From: UBA6918 sp040754425
GTDB taxonomy: Bacteria; Pseudomonadota; Gammaproteobacteria; Burkholderiales; Thiobacillaceae
Length of the DNA stretch: 64,000 bases
NCBI GenBank assembly: GCA_040754425.1
Contig: JBFMCR010000016.1
Span: forward strand, 52,238 to 116,237
Direction of reading: 5' to 3'
Below, one piece after another: positions 22,243 through 31,631 of this stretch. The notes below the pieces were generated by a model. It was given only the letters and a program-made list of their open reading frames with translations, was not told where the DNA came from and ran no database searches. Position 1 is the stretch's first letter. Every line of letters starts with the position of its first letter. Made by a program: the position numbers and the translations under genes.

Positions 22243-22875
22243 ATGATATTCGCAGACCGTCAGGATGCCGGACGCCAGCTGGCCCAGGCCCTGTCGGCCT
22301 ACAAGGGGCGCAAGCCGCTGATCCTCGCCATCCCGCGCGGCGCCGTGCCCATGGGCAAGACCATCGCCGACCTGCTGCAAGGCGAACTGGACGTGGTGCT
22401 GGTGCGCAAGCTTACCTCGCCCTACAGCAGCGAGTTCGCCCTGGGCGCGATCGACGAGTCGGGCTGGGCCTATATCGCCGACTATGCCGCCTCTGCCGGC
22501 GGCACGCCGGAATACCTGGAGCGCGAAAAACAGCGCCAGATGGCGACCCTGAAAGAGCGCCGCGCGCAGTACACGCCGCTGCGCCCGCCCATCGACCCGG
22601 CCGGGCGCATCGCCATCGTCATCGACGACGGGCTTGCCACCGGCAGCACCATGATCGCCGCCCTGCACGCCACCCGCGCCAAGAACCCGGCCAGGCTCAT
22701 CTGCGCGGTGCCGGTCTCGCCGCCCGACACGCTGGAGAAAATCCGCCCGCTGTGTGACGAGCTGGTGTGCCTGCACACGCCCTGGGATTTCCGCGCCGTG
22801 GGGCAGTTTTATGCGGATTTCAACCAGGTGTCGGACGACGAGGTCGTCGAGATCCTCAGGCAGCAGCCTTCCTGA
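22243..22875 (+). CDS. Phosphoribosyltransferase-fold protein
   Basis: 210 residues from the ATG at 22243, with GGGGAG upstream. A type I PRTase domain shows PLILAIPRGAVPMG, the flexible loop region LVRKLTSPYSSEFALGAI, and the PRPP loop IVIDDGLATGSTM (about 126-138). Such proteins are often linked to a dienelactone-hydrolase-like enzyme, sometimes fused, and their substrate is unknown. Here the 3' end overlaps a broken piece of such a gene on the other strand, and an intact one stands 13.5 kb away, beyond the defence block. Confidence 0.82.
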   Translation: MIFADRQDAGRQLAQALSAYKGRKPLILAIPRGAVPMGKTIADLLQGELDVVLVRKLTSPYSSEFALGAIDESGWAYIADYAASAGGTPEYLEREKQRQMATLKERRAQYTPLRPPIDPAGRIAIVIDDGLATGSTMIAALHATRAKNPARLICAVPVSPPDTLEKIRPLCDELVCLHTPWDFRAVGQFYADFNQVSDDEVVEILRQQPS

Positions 22876-22968
22876 AATTTGTCTCGAACCACCTTGCGGC
22901 CTGCGCGGCCACTTCCTCCAGCGTGCCCGGCTCTTCGAACAGATGGCGCGCCCCGGGCACGATGTCGA
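22856..22968 (-). pseudogene. C-terminal remnant of a dienelactone-hydrolase-like gene
   Basis: On the minus strand these bases read DIVPGARHLFEEPGTLEEVA and then AQAARWFETNFRKAAA-stop. The intact gene at 36427 ends VIVPGATHLFEEPGTLEEVA, AQAADWFKKHFEK. DNA identity over about 84 bases is near 87% by eye, with 34 consecutive identical bases. Homology stops at about 22968; upstream codons, including the nucleophile serine, are gone. The stop codon lies inside the 3' end of the PRTase gene, so the two were convergent and overlapping. Confidence 0.8.
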
Positions 22969-23336
22969 GGGAACCTCTGCAAAAGCTACTGCGCACTCCG
23001 ATTGCGGCGTCGCGTGCTCGCTCACTCCTCGCCTATCTAATTGATATGTCTCGTCGTTCGCTGCGCGGCTTCTTGCACTCGGGGTTGCTCGCTACGCTTT
23101 TTCGGAGATTCCCGAGCTGGTTTTTTCCCATTCAGGGGCAGATGTCGATTGATGTTTGTCGTAGGCTCCTTGACGTGATTGACGACGCCCTCATCAACGC
23201 GTTGCCCGATCAGGAAGCCAGGCTATCCAGCCTGCGGTTGCAAAAACCATCCCGGGAAACACGATAATTTATCAAAAATATACATATTGTTAATTCATAG
23301 TTGTATTAAACTGCAATTGTTGTTAGATTAGCGGCC
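22969..23336. other. Left junction of the accessory block; no gene called
   Basis: After the broken hydrolase comes GGGAACCTCTGCAAAA, which looks like an insertion-sequence terminus, then about 250 bases with no transposase domain I can recognise. The last 75 bases (23260-23335) are strikingly AT-rich (ATATACATATTG, TTAATTC, TTGTATTAAAC) and probably carry the promoter of the DUF4143 ATPase. Confidence 0.45.
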
Positions 23337-24764
23337 ATGAGAGTATCGAAAGAAGAACTCGTCGCCGTCCTGTCCCAGTTCAACCCCTGGTGGCGGTTTG
23401 ATGCCATTGCCGACCTGCCCAAGTGGCGGCGTGCGGCCTTTCATGAACTTTATGGCTGGCTGACCAACCCGCCCGCGCCGCGTGCCGTCCTGCTTTCCGG
23501 CGCACGGCAGATCGGCAAGACAACCTTGATGTTGCAGGCTGTCGACGCACTGCTGCGCGAGGGTGTGTCGCCGGCCAACATCCTCTACGCCACCTTCGAT
23601 CACCCCATCCTCAAGCTCGCCGGCATCGATGCCGTGCTGGAAGTCTGGCGCGAGCGCGAACCAAAGGCCGATGGCCTCGAATATCTCTTCCTCGACGAAG
23701 CCCAGTTCATCCGCGACTGGGCCACCTGGGTCAAGCACCAGGTGGATTTCCGCAAGGACAGGCGCATCGCCTTCACCGGCTCGGCCATGCCCCTGGTCGA
23801 GGCCGGCCAGGAGTCAGGGGTTGGCCGCTGGCACACCATCCGGCTCACCACGCTCTCGTTCTACGAATATCTTCAGATCAGGAACCTGTCGCTGCCGCCG
23901 CTGCCGCGCCTGAAATCCTTGCGCGACCTTTTCGACTGGCCGCAAACCGATTTTTATCGCGTCACAGAAGCTGCCGCGCCCTACGTCGGGCATTTCCATG
24001 AGTATCTGGTGCGCGGCGGCTTTCCGCAGACTGCCCAGATGGAGAGCATCACCCAGGCCCAGCGCCTGCTGCGCGAGGACATCATCGACAAGGTGCTCAA
24101 GCGCGACATGACCGCGCTGTTCGGCGTGCGGCGCGTACTGGACCTGGAACACACCTTTCTCTACCTGTGCATGCACGACGGCGGGCTGCTCGACATGGTC
24201 GACCTTAGCGCCAATCTGGAAGTCAAGCGGCCGACGGCGCAGAACTTCATCGAACTGCTGGAGGCCACACACCTCATCTACCGCCTGCCGCCTTTCGGCT
24301 ACGGCAAGGACGTGCTGCGCGCCCGCTTCAAGATTTATCTGGCCGACGCGGCCATAGCGCCGGCAGTAATGCTCAAGGGCAAGGCCATCCTCGAAGATCC
24401 GGCGGCGCTGGGCGTGGCGACCGAAACTGCCGTGTTCAAGCACCTGTTTGCCGGGTACTACGCGCAGAACGTACGGTTCACCTACTGGCGCGGCAAGAAA
24501 GATCGGGAGGTCGATCTGGTTGCCGAGGTGGGTGGGCAGGTCATCCCCTTCGAGGTGAAATACCGCGCCCAGCACACCGGCCTGCGCGACCTCAAGGGCC
24601 TGCTCGAACTGTGCCGGCAGAAGGCCATTGATCGCGGCTACGTTGTCACGAAGGCGCTGGATGACTTTGGCGCGATTTCCGATTTGCCCGATACTGCCAC
24701 GAAAATCATGCGGGTTCCGGCTCCGCTGCTTTGCTACTGGATGGGGGAATCGGAGCTCGCATAG
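23337..24764 (+). CDS. AAA_14/DUF4143 ATPase with nuclease-like C-terminus
   Basis: 475 residues. The N-terminal AAA-type domain has Walker A SGARQIGKTTLM (55-62) and Walker B YLFLDEAQFIRDW, then a sensor-like IAFTGSAMPL. The C-terminal DUF4143 half contains REVDLVAEVGGQVIPFEVKY, a D-x(n)-ExK arrangement that resembles PD-(D/E)XK nucleases but is conserved across DUF4143 proteins of unknown activity. These ATPases are widespread in accessory regions. It is co-directional with radC, 43 bases before its ATG, and may be the first gene of the block or an independent cargo gene. Confidence 0.8.
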   Translation: MRVSKEELVAVLSQFNPWWRFDAIADLPKWRRAAFHELYGWLTNPPAPRAVLLSGARQIGKTTLMLQAVDALLREGVSPANILYATFDHPILKLAGIDAVLEVWREREPKADGLEYLFLDEAQFIRDWATWVKHQVDFRKDRRIAFTGSAMPLVEAGQESGVGRWHTIRLTTLSFYEYLQIRNLSLPPLPRLKSLRDLFDWPQTDFYRVTEAAAPYVGHFHEYLVRGGFPQTAQMESITQAQRLLREDIIDKVLKRDMTALFGVRRVLDLEHTFLYLCMHDGGLLDMVDLSANLEVKRPTAQNFIELLEATHLIYRLPPFGYGKDVLRARFKIYLADAAIAPAVMLKGKAILEDPAALGVATETAVFKHLFAGYYAQNVRFTYWRGKKDREVDLVAEVGGQVIPFEVKYRAQHTGLRDLKGLLELCRQKAIDRGYVVTKALDDFGAISDLPDTATKIMRVPAPLLCYWMGESELA

Positions 24765-24807
24765 GAAAAGTAGATAATATTCATTGGGACCATCACTGGA
24801 CGGAAGC

Positions 24808-25515
24808 ATGGGAGGGGAGGACAAATCTGCGATTCACCAAGGACACAGGGAACGCCTGCGCACCCGTTTCCTGGAGGACGGCCTGGACGGATTCGAGGAT
24901 CACCAAGTTCTCGAGTTGCTCCTCTTCTACGCCATCCCGCGCGCCGACACGAACCCCATCGCCCACAAGTTGATGCGCCGCTTCGGTTCCCTCTCGGCGG
25001 TGCTGGAAGCCGATCCGAAAGACATTGCCAGCGTCGAAGGCATGGGCGACAAGGCCGCCGCCTTCCTGAGCCTGATCCCACAGGTCACCCGCCGCTACTT
25101 TCACGACCGGGTCAACCGTGATGCCCCCCGGCTGACCAGTTCCGAGGTGGTGTCGGAATACCTCGTACCGCTCATGGCCGGGCGGCCCGAGGAGGTCTTC
25201 TACGTGCTGTGCTTGGACAGCCAGTGCCGGGTGCTCTATCCCGCGCTGATCGGCGAGGGCACGGTCAAGGAGGCGCACGTCCACCCGCGGCATGTGGTGG
25301 AGGAAGCGCTCCGGCACCGGGCGGCAAGCGTCATCCTGGCCCACAACCACCCGGGCGGCACGGCCAAGCCATCCAATGCCGATCACCAGCTGACCGCGCT
25401 GCTCGTGCAAGCGCTCGGTGCCATCGGCATACCGGTGCTGGATCACATCATCGTGGCCGGGGAAAAGGCCTACAGCTTCGCCCGCGAGGGCGTGTTGCCC
25501 AAGTACAGCCCATGA
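24808..25515 (+). CDS. radC: RadC-like JAB-domain protein
   Basis: 235 residues from the ATG at 24808, after GGACGG; a TTG 8 codons earlier is possible. The N-terminal helix-hairpin-helix part (QGHRERLRTRFLEDGLDGF, EGMGDKAAAFLSLI) is followed by the MPN/JAB domain with the zinc site LAHNHPGGTAKPSNAD (His179, His181, Asp192). Despite its name RadC has no established role in DNA repair; homologues are very frequent in genomic islands. Its stop overlaps the next start (ATGA), so it is translationally coupled to the helicase-nuclease gene. Confidence 0.9.
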   Translation: MGGEDKSAIHQGHRERLRTRFLEDGLDGFEDHQVLELLLFYAIPRADTNPIAHKLMRRFGSLSAVLEADPKDIASVEGMGDKAAAFLSLIPQVTRRYFHDRVNRDAPRLTSSEVVSEYLVPLMAGRPEEVFYVLCLDSQCRVLYPALIGEGTVKEAHVHPRHVVEEALRHRAASVILAHNHPGGTAKPSNADHQLTALLVQALGAIGIPVLDHIIVAGEKAYSFAREGVLPKYSP

Positions 25516-28274
25516 GCGAGGGGAAGATGGAATACACGGACAACCAGAAGCAGGCCATCGAAACCCTCGACGGCAACCTTCAGATCATCGCCTGCGCAGG
25601 CTCGGGCAAGACCCAGGTGATCTCGCAGCGGATCGTCAACATCCTGAAGACGAAGGCGGGGGATGGCATCGGCCCCGCCAACATCGTCGCCTTCACCTTC
25701 ACCGAGAAGGCGGCAGGCGAACTCAAGGACCGCATTCATCGCCTGTGCAAAGAGCAATTGGGCTCCGACATCGGCCTGGCAGAAATGTACGTGGGTACGA
25801 TTCATGGCTTCTGCCTGGACTTGCTTCAGTCTTACGAACACCGGTATCTCAAGTACTCGGTACTGAGCGATGTGCAGCAACGCCTGCTCATCGACCGCCA
25901 CAGCCAAGAGTCGGGCCTCTCCGATCTCGTGACGCACGACGGCAAGCCGCTCAAGCGCTGGGGCGATTCCAAGCTGTACCAGAAGGTACTCTCCATGGTC
26001 CGCGAGGCGGAAATCGACGAGGCGGAGCTGGGCGACCATCCGATCCGCCAGGCGCTCGCCAAATACGCGAGTCTCCTGGATTGCAAGCGCTACCTGGACT
26101 ACAGCACCTTATTGACCGAAGCCGTGAAAACACTCGCCACGGATGAGAACCTGCAAGGCAAGATGGCCGAGCGGGTGAAGTACCTGATCGTGGATGAATA
26201 TCAGGACGTCAATCCCCTCCAGGAAACGCTGATCACGCTGCTGCATCGATTCGGCGCGCAGGTGTGCGTGGTAGGCGACGACGATCAAACCATTTATCAG
26301 TGGAACGGCAGCGATATCGGCAACATCCTGGGTTTCCGGGAGCGGTACCCGGCTGTGGTCCAGATCGCGATGGGCGACAACTTTCGGTCGAGCCGTGGCG
26401 TCGTGGACAGTGGGCGCCGCGTGGCCGAAGGCAATGCCGAGCGGCTGCCCAAGACCATGCAGAGCCGTGACAAGCAGCCCTACGAACAGGGCGACCTCCT
26501 TGCACTGGGCTTCCGCTCTCCTGAGGAGGAAGCCGCCTGGATCGTCGGCAAGATCCAGGCTCTGCGGGGCCGGCCATTCGTCGAGAACGACGAAACGCGC
26601 GGTCTGACCTGGTCCGACTGCGCGATCCTGCTGCGCAGCGTGAAGAACAGTGCGGAGCCGATCGTCGCGGCACTGCGTGAGGCCGGCGTGCCCTACCTCA
26701 TCAAGGGCATGAACCGCCTGTTCGAAACGCGCGAGATCGAGGCGGCGCGGGCGATCTTCTACTACCTGAATAATGAGATCGGCACGCACGAGTTGAAACA
26801 GGCGTGGGTGGATGCCGATCTCGGACTTCTCGAAGCCGATCTGGACCAGGCCATCGCCTGGCTGGATGCCGAGCGGGCCGATTGGCCGAACCGGTGGTTG
26901 ATCAGCGAACGCTCGCTCCAGCATACCTTCATGGGCTTTTTGGAACAGGCACAGCTGCGTGAGGAAAAGGTGCCGGCAGGCGACCTCCTCGGCCGCACGC
27001 GCGGTGAGATCGTGTACTACAACCTCGGCAAGTTCAGCCAGATCATCACCGACTACGAGCTGATCCACTTCCACTCGGAGGCGACATCGCTCTACGCGGG
27101 GTTCGCGGGCTTCCTCCGCCACCAGGCCCCGGACTACTATCCGGAAGGCTGGGAGGATGCCGGCTACGCCCGGCCCGATGCCGTCCAGATCATGACGGTG
27201 CACCAGGCCAAGGGGATGGAGTTCCCGGTGGTCTTCGTGCCTGCCTTGGTCAACAACCGGTTTCCCTCGAAACGCATGGGCGGGCGCCAGTGGTACCACG
27301 TGATCCCCAGGAACGCCGTGGTCGGTGCCGATCGCTACCTCGGCACGGTCGAGGATGAGCGGCGGCTGTTCTATGTGGCGCTGACGCGCAGCAAGAAGTA
27401 TCTCTTCTGTACTTGGGCGCCCGAGGGCAAGCAGGGCTACGACAACCCATCGCCCTTCCTGCGCGAATTCGTCGCGGGCGGTTACGCTCTGACGAAGGAG
27501 CCCAATCTGCTGGCACCGCAGGCCATAGAACCCAGGCCAGCGGTCGAGCGGACGGAGATCGCGCTCACCTTCAGCGAGCTCAAGTACTTCTTCGAGTGCC
27601 CGTACCAGTTCAAGCTGCGCTTCCTGTATGGCTTCAATCCCGGCTACAACGAGCGGCTGGGATATGGGAAGTCACTGCACGACGCCCTGGCGGAAGTGCA
27701 TCGCCGGGTGCTGGATGGGGCGCAGATAGACGAAACGGACGTTCCCGCGCTGTTGGACACCCACTTCCATCTGCCGTTTGCCTGGGACGAGCTTCGTACC
27801 GACATGCGCGCCAAGGCGGATCAGGTGTTGCGCCGCTACTTTGCCGAGAACGCCGAGATGCTCGACAAGATCGAGCATGCGGAGAAGACCATCGAACTGA
27901 AGCTCGCCGATGGCGTGGTCGTGCACGGGCGGATCGACCTCATCCGGCGCACCGACACCAACCAGATCATCGTCATCGACTTCAAGTCCATCGACCGGGC
28001 GCAGGAAGAGGACGCCACCCGCGACCAGTTGAACATCTATGCCCTGGGCTACCAGCAGCTCACCGGCCGAGCGGCCGACCTGGTCGAGATCTACAACCTC
28101 GACGAGGGCGCTGGGGCCGCCGTCAGGGAGCTGGTGGACACCGCGCTGTTGGCACAGACTGAAGAGAAAGTGGTGGTGGCGGGTCGCACGATCCGCGACG
28201 GGAACCTGTGCCGGCCACAGCAGTGCGGCGGCTGCGACTTCAAGGGCATCTGCCGTTCCGATATTACGGCGTAA
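25512..28274 (+). CDS. UvrD/PcrA-like helicase fused to PD-(D/E)XK nuclease with Fe-S-type cysteines
   Basis: 920 residues. The superfamily 1 helicase core has Walker A ACAGSGKT (27-34), FTFTEKAAGELKDRI, the Walker B motif DEYQD (228-232), GDDDQTIYQWNGSD, VHQAKGMEFPVVFVP, and FYVALTRSKK. The C-terminal nuclease has LTFSELKYFFECPYQFKLRF (Cys about 696), VHGRIDLIRR and IIVIDFKS, then CRPQQCGGCDFKGIC with Cys900, 905, 908 and 914. One distant cysteine plus a C-terminal cluster is the arrangement of the Fe-S nuclease domain of AddB, Cas4 and Dna2. A start at 25527 (MEYTDNQKQ) has the better ribosome site. It is coupled to radC and lies 11 bases before the AAA ATPase gene. The role is probably DNA unwinding and degradation in defence; inferred. 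Confidence 0.88.
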   Translation: MSEGKMEYTDNQKQAIETLDGNLQIIACAGSGKTQVISQRIVNILKTKAGDGIGPANIVAFTFTEKAAGELKDRIHRLCKEQLGSDIGLAEMYVGTIHGFCLDLLQSYEHRYLKYSVLSDVQQRLLIDRHSQESGLSDLVTHDGKPLKRWGDSKLYQKVLSMVREAEIDEAELGDHPIRQALAKYASLLDCKRYLDYSTLLTEAVKTLATDENLQGKMAERVKYLIVDEYQDVNPLQETLITLLHRFGAQVCVVGDDDQTIYQWNGSDIGNILGFRERYPAVVQIAMGDNFRSSRGVVDSGRRVAEGNAERLPKTMQSRDKQPYEQGDLLALGFRSPEEEAAWIVGKIQALRGRPFVENDETRGLTWSDCAILLRSVKNSAEPIVAALREAGVPYLIKGMNRLFETREIEAARAIFYYLNNEIGTHELKQAWVDADLGLLEADLDQAIAWLDAERADWPNRWLISERSLQHTFMGFLEQAQLREEKVPAGDLLGRTRGEIVYYNLGKFSQIITDYELIHFHSEATSLYAGFAGFLRHQAPDYYPEGWEDAGYARPDAVQIMTVHQAKGMEFPVVFVPALVNNRFPSKRMGGRQWYHVIPRNAVVGADRYLGTVEDERRLFYVALTRSKKYLFCTWAPEGKQGYDNPSPFLREFVAGGYALTKEPNLLAPQAIEPRPAVERTEIALTFSELKYFFECPYQFKLRFLYGFNPGYNERLGYGKSLHDALAEVHRRVLDGAQIDETDVPALLDTHFHLPFAWDELRTDMRAKADQVLRRYFAENAEMLDKIEHAEKTIELKLADGVVVHGRIDLIRRTDTNQIIVIDFKSIDRAQEEDATRDQLNIYALGYQQLTGRAADLVEIYNLDEGAGAAVRELVDTALLAQTEEKVVVAGRTIRDGNLCRPQQCGGCDFKGICRSDITA

Positions 28275-28285
28275 GAGAGGAAAAC

Positions 28286-29269
28286 ATGGCCACCGGCAAA
28301 CTGCTGCGGCAACTCATCAAGTCCGGAATCGAGGGCAACGTCGAGGCGTTTCGTGCCGCTTCCGAAGAAGTCATCAAAGACGAACGGCAGAAGCAGCATC
28401 ACTTGCTCGCAAACGATCTCGAACGTCTTCTCTACGGGCGCCCACGTGATACGGGCGTCGCCGGGAGCAAGATTGCGGTTCCGGTGGATCGGGAGCGCAA
28501 CCTCGCCTTGCTCGACATCCGCGAGCCGGTTCGCCGGATCGACGATGTGATTCTCAGCCGTGAAACGCAGGCGGCCGTGGAAGAGGTCTTGCAGGAACAT
28601 CATCATCGAGAGCGTCTGGGTGGGTACGGCATGCGCCCGGCGGACCGGCTCCTGTTCTACGGGCCGCCCGGTTGCGGTAAGACGCTCACGGCGGAGGTCA
28701 TCGCCTCGGAACTCGGCCTGCCGCTCGCCGTCGTCCGCGTGGATGTGGTGGTGTCGTCCTATCTGGGCGAGACCGCCGCGAACCTGCGCAAGGTGTTCGA
28801 CTTCGCGGCCGCCCATGCCGCCGTGGTGCTGCTCGACGAGTTCGATGCCCTGGCCAAGGAACGCGCCGACGAGTCCGAGCACGGCGAGTTGCGGCGCGTG
28901 GTCAACGCCGTGCTCCAGATGATGGACGCCTATGTCGGCCGCAGCGTGCTGATCGCCGCCACAAACCACGAAGCCATCCTGGACCTGGCGATCTGGCGGC
29001 GCTTCGAAGAAGTGCTGATCTTCGAGCCCCCGACCATCGAGCAACTGCGGCGGCTGCTCGCCCTCAAGCTGCGGGGCGTGCGGCGGGAGTTCGAGATCGA
29101 TGAGGTCACCGCCCTGTTCAAGGGCATGACCCATGCCGATGTGGAACGGGTGTTGCGCCGGGCGATCAAGGACATGATCCTGGCCGGGGAGGAGTTCCTC
29201 GCTGCCCGCCATCTGGAAGGCGCGGCCCGCCGGGAAAAGCCGCGCCTGGCCCGGCAGCGGAGGAAGTAA
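28286..29269 (+). CDS. AAA+ ATPase, IetA-like (partner of the subtilase)
   Basis: 327 residues, ATG at 28286 with GAGAGGAAAAC upstream. After an N-terminal helical region (1-115) comes a classic AAA+ module: Walker A GPPGCGKT (126-133), pore-loop-like SSYLGETAANLRKVF, Walker B VVLLDEFDALA (180-190), sensor 1 AATNH and arginine-finger region AIWRRFEEVL. A small C-terminal lid follows. An AAA+ ATPase directly followed by an S8 protease is the composition of the IetAS pair, first described as a plasmid incompatibility/toxin-antitoxin-like module and later listed among antiphage systems. Three bases separate the two genes. Confidence 0.83.
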   Translation: MATGKLLRQLIKSGIEGNVEAFRAASEEVIKDERQKQHHLLANDLERLLYGRPRDTGVAGSKIAVPVDRERNLALLDIREPVRRIDDVILSRETQAAVEEVLQEHHHRERLGGYGMRPADRLLFYGPPGCGKTLTAEVIASELGLPLAVVRVDVVVSSYLGETAANLRKVFDFAAAHAAVVLLDEFDALAKERADESEHGELRRVVNAVLQMMDAYVGRSVLIAATNHEAILDLAIWRRFEEVLIFEPPTIEQLRRLLALKLRGVRREFEIDEVTALFKGMTHADVERVLRRAIKDMILAGEEFLAARHLEGAARREKPRLARQRRK

Positions 29270-29272
29270 GGC

Positions 29273-31606
29273 GTGCCGGAGACCTACCCGCACCTGCCAC
29301 TGGCACGCGAGCAGCCGGTCAATCCACGACGACCGAGACCCGCGCCCTTACGCCCGCCCCAGCCGGCCGACCCGCGCGCCTTTGGCGCCGGGCTGAGGCA
29401 GAACCTCCAGGCCGCACGCACACGCGCGGCGGAAGAGATCGGTGGCTTCGACGAGCGGCGACTCATCAAGCTGGAGCTCGCCACGCCGCTCGATCCGGAA
29501 AGTTTCAAGGCCATCTCCCGGGAGATCGAGATCGTCAGCCAGGAAGATCGCTTGGTCGTTCTCGCCTTCGCGAGCGAGGCCGCCCTCTCCGCCTTCGAGG
29601 CCAAACTCGCCACCCTCGCCGAAGGCGGTCGGCCCACGCGGCAGGACCTGCTGTTCGCGCTGAAGGGGTTCGACCACTGGACGGAGGACGACCGCACCGG
29701 CTGGGCACTCAAGCAGGAAGGCTGGCCGGCGGACAGCCCGTTCACCCTCGACGTGGAGCTGTGGCCGGTCCCGTCCGGCCCGGAACGCGACCGGCTCTGG
29801 CAGGCGTTCGAAGCCTGGTTGCGCGAGCAGGGCATCGAGAAGCTCGACGCTGTCAAGCAGGCGGGCCTCATCCTGTACCGCGTGCGCCTGAACCGTGACC
29901 AGGCGACCCGGCTTCTACGCCATCGGGACGTTCGAACGCTGGACCTGCCGCCACGTTACGGCCTGGAGCTTGCCCACTTGCAGACCGACATCCAGGCGCT
30001 GCCGCCGGTTTCCGCCCCGCCGCCAAACGCACCGGGGATCGCCGTGCTCGACAGCGGGCTGTCGACCAACCATCCGCTGCTTGCGCCAGCAGTGGGCGAT
30101 GCGCAGAGCTTTCTCCCTGGGCGGGATGCCGAGGATGGGCACGGCCATGGCACCCACGTGGCGGGCATCTCCCTGTATGGCGATGTCGAAGGGCGAGTGC
30201 GGGAAGGCGCCTTCACGCCGATGCTCAGGCTGTTCAGTGGTCGTCTGCTGGACGAACACAACGCCAACGACAGCGGGCTCATCGAAAACCAGGTCGAATC
30301 GGCAGTGCGCTACTTCCACCGCGAGTACGGCTGCCGGGTGTTCAATCTGTCCTACGGCGATTTGCGCAAGCCCTACCTCGGACGCCACGTGCGGGGGCTC
30401 GCGGTGACGCTGGACACCCTGACCCGCGAGCTGGGCGTGTTGTTCGTCGTGCCCACCGGCAACTTCGAGGGCACCGACACCTCGCCCGCGGATTGGCGAA
30501 CGGAGTACCCCGGTTACCTGCTACGAACGGAGGCCGCGTTGATCGACCCCGCGCCGGCCCTCAACGTGCTCACCGTGGGCAGCCTGGCGCGCTGGGATGC
30601 GACCTTCAATGCCCAGCGCTACGCGGACGATCCCGCCGAGCAACCCATCGCCCATCGCGACCAGCCCTCGCCGTTCACCCGCTCCGGGCCCTCGGTCGGT
30701 GGTGCCATCAAGCCCGAGCTCGTCGCATACGGGGGCAACTGGGCGGTCAATCTGCGCGCCGCCAACCAGTGGCGCGTCACCCAAGGCCTCGGAGAGCTGT
30801 CCACCAGCAAGGAGTTCGCCGCAGGCCGGCTGCTCGGCGAACAGGCAGGCACGAGTTTCGCGGCACCGCACATCGCGCACCTCGCTGCGCGCATCCTCGC
30901 CGAGCATCCCCAGGCCGACCCCAACCTGCTGCGCGCGCTGCTCGTCGCCCACGCGCGCTGGCCCGAGGCCTGCGAGGCGCTCCTGACCGACAAGGCGCAG
31001 CGTCTGCGGCTATGCGGTTATGGCCGGGTGGAGGAATCCGCGCTGACACGATCCACCGAGCAGGACGTGACGCTGGTCAGCACGGAAACCTTGCCGGATC
31101 GCTGCCATCACTTCTACGAAGTGCCCATGCCGGAGGACTTCCTTGCCGGTCGATCCCGCACGCGGGAGATCACGGTCGCCCTGGCACACAGCCCCGCCGT
31201 GCGCACGACGCGCCTCGGTTACAAGAGCTGCGAGATGGAGTTTCGCCTCGTGTGGGCGGAGGACCTCGCCCACGTGACGCGGATGTTCAATGCGGCGACC
31301 TCGAAAGAGGATTACCAGCGCATCCCCGAAGCCAACGACGCACGCATCGGCGCGAAGAAGCGCGGGGCGGGCACGGTCCAGGCGGATACCTGGACCTTGA
31401 AACGCATCACCAGCCAACGCCGTGAGCAACGGCTATTCGTCGTCGTCACCCGCATCGACGAGGCGTGGGGGCGCGACCTCACCCTGACCGAAGAGCCGTA
31501 CGCGCTGGTCGTTGTGCTGCGCGACCGTGAAAACGCCGAGGCCCGGCTGTACACCCAACTCCAGGCACGACTGCGTACCCGCATCCAGGCGCGCGTACGC
31601 ACGTGA
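29273..31606 (+). CDS. S8 subtilisin-like serine protease, IetS-like
   Basis: 777 residues, GTG start. There is no signal peptide, so it should be cytosolic. A 250-residue N-terminal region is followed by the catalytic domain: Asp260 in GIAVLDSGLS, His292 in GHGHGTHVAGIS, oxyanion Asn397 in VPTGNFEG and Ser528 in GEQAGTSFAAPHIAHL. All triad residues are present, so it is probably active. A C-terminal ~220 residues of unknown fold end in arginine-rich QLQARLRTRIQARVRT. It is coupled to the AAA+ ATPase upstream, which probably controls it. The target is unknown. Confidence 0.85.
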   Translation: MPETYPHLPLAREQPVNPRRPRPAPLRPPQPADPRAFGAGLRQNLQAARTRAAEEIGGFDERRLIKLELATPLDPESFKAISREIEIVSQEDRLVVLAFASEAALSAFEAKLATLAEGGRPTRQDLLFALKGFDHWTEDDRTGWALKQEGWPADSPFTLDVELWPVPSGPERDRLWQAFEAWLREQGIEKLDAVKQAGLILYRVRLNRDQATRLLRHRDVRTLDLPPRYGLELAHLQTDIQALPPVSAPPPNAPGIAVLDSGLSTNHPLLAPAVGDAQSFLPGRDAEDGHGHGTHVAGISLYGDVEGRVREGAFTPMLRLFSGRLLDEHNANDSGLIENQVESAVRYFHREYGCRVFNLSYGDLRKPYLGRHVRGLAVTLDTLTRELGVLFVVPTGNFEGTDTSPADWRTEYPGYLLRTEAALIDPAPALNVLTVGSLARWDATFNAQRYADDPAEQPIAHRDQPSPFTRSGPSVGGAIKPELVAYGGNWAVNLRAANQWRVTQGLGELSTSKEFAAGRLLGEQAGTSFAAPHIAHLAARILAEHPQADPNLLRALLVAHARWPEACEALLTDKAQRLRLCGYGRVEESALTRSTEQDVTLVSTETLPDRCHHFYEVPMPEDFLAGRSRTREITVALAHSPAVRTTRLGYKSCEMEFRLVWAEDLAHVTRMFNAATSKEDYQRIPEANDARIGAKKRGAGTVQADTWTLKRITSQRREQRLFVVVTRIDEAWGRDLTLTEEPYALVVVLRDRENAEARLYTQLQARLRTRIQARVRT

Positions 31607-31631
31607 ACGAAACCGACGAAAAAGAACGACC

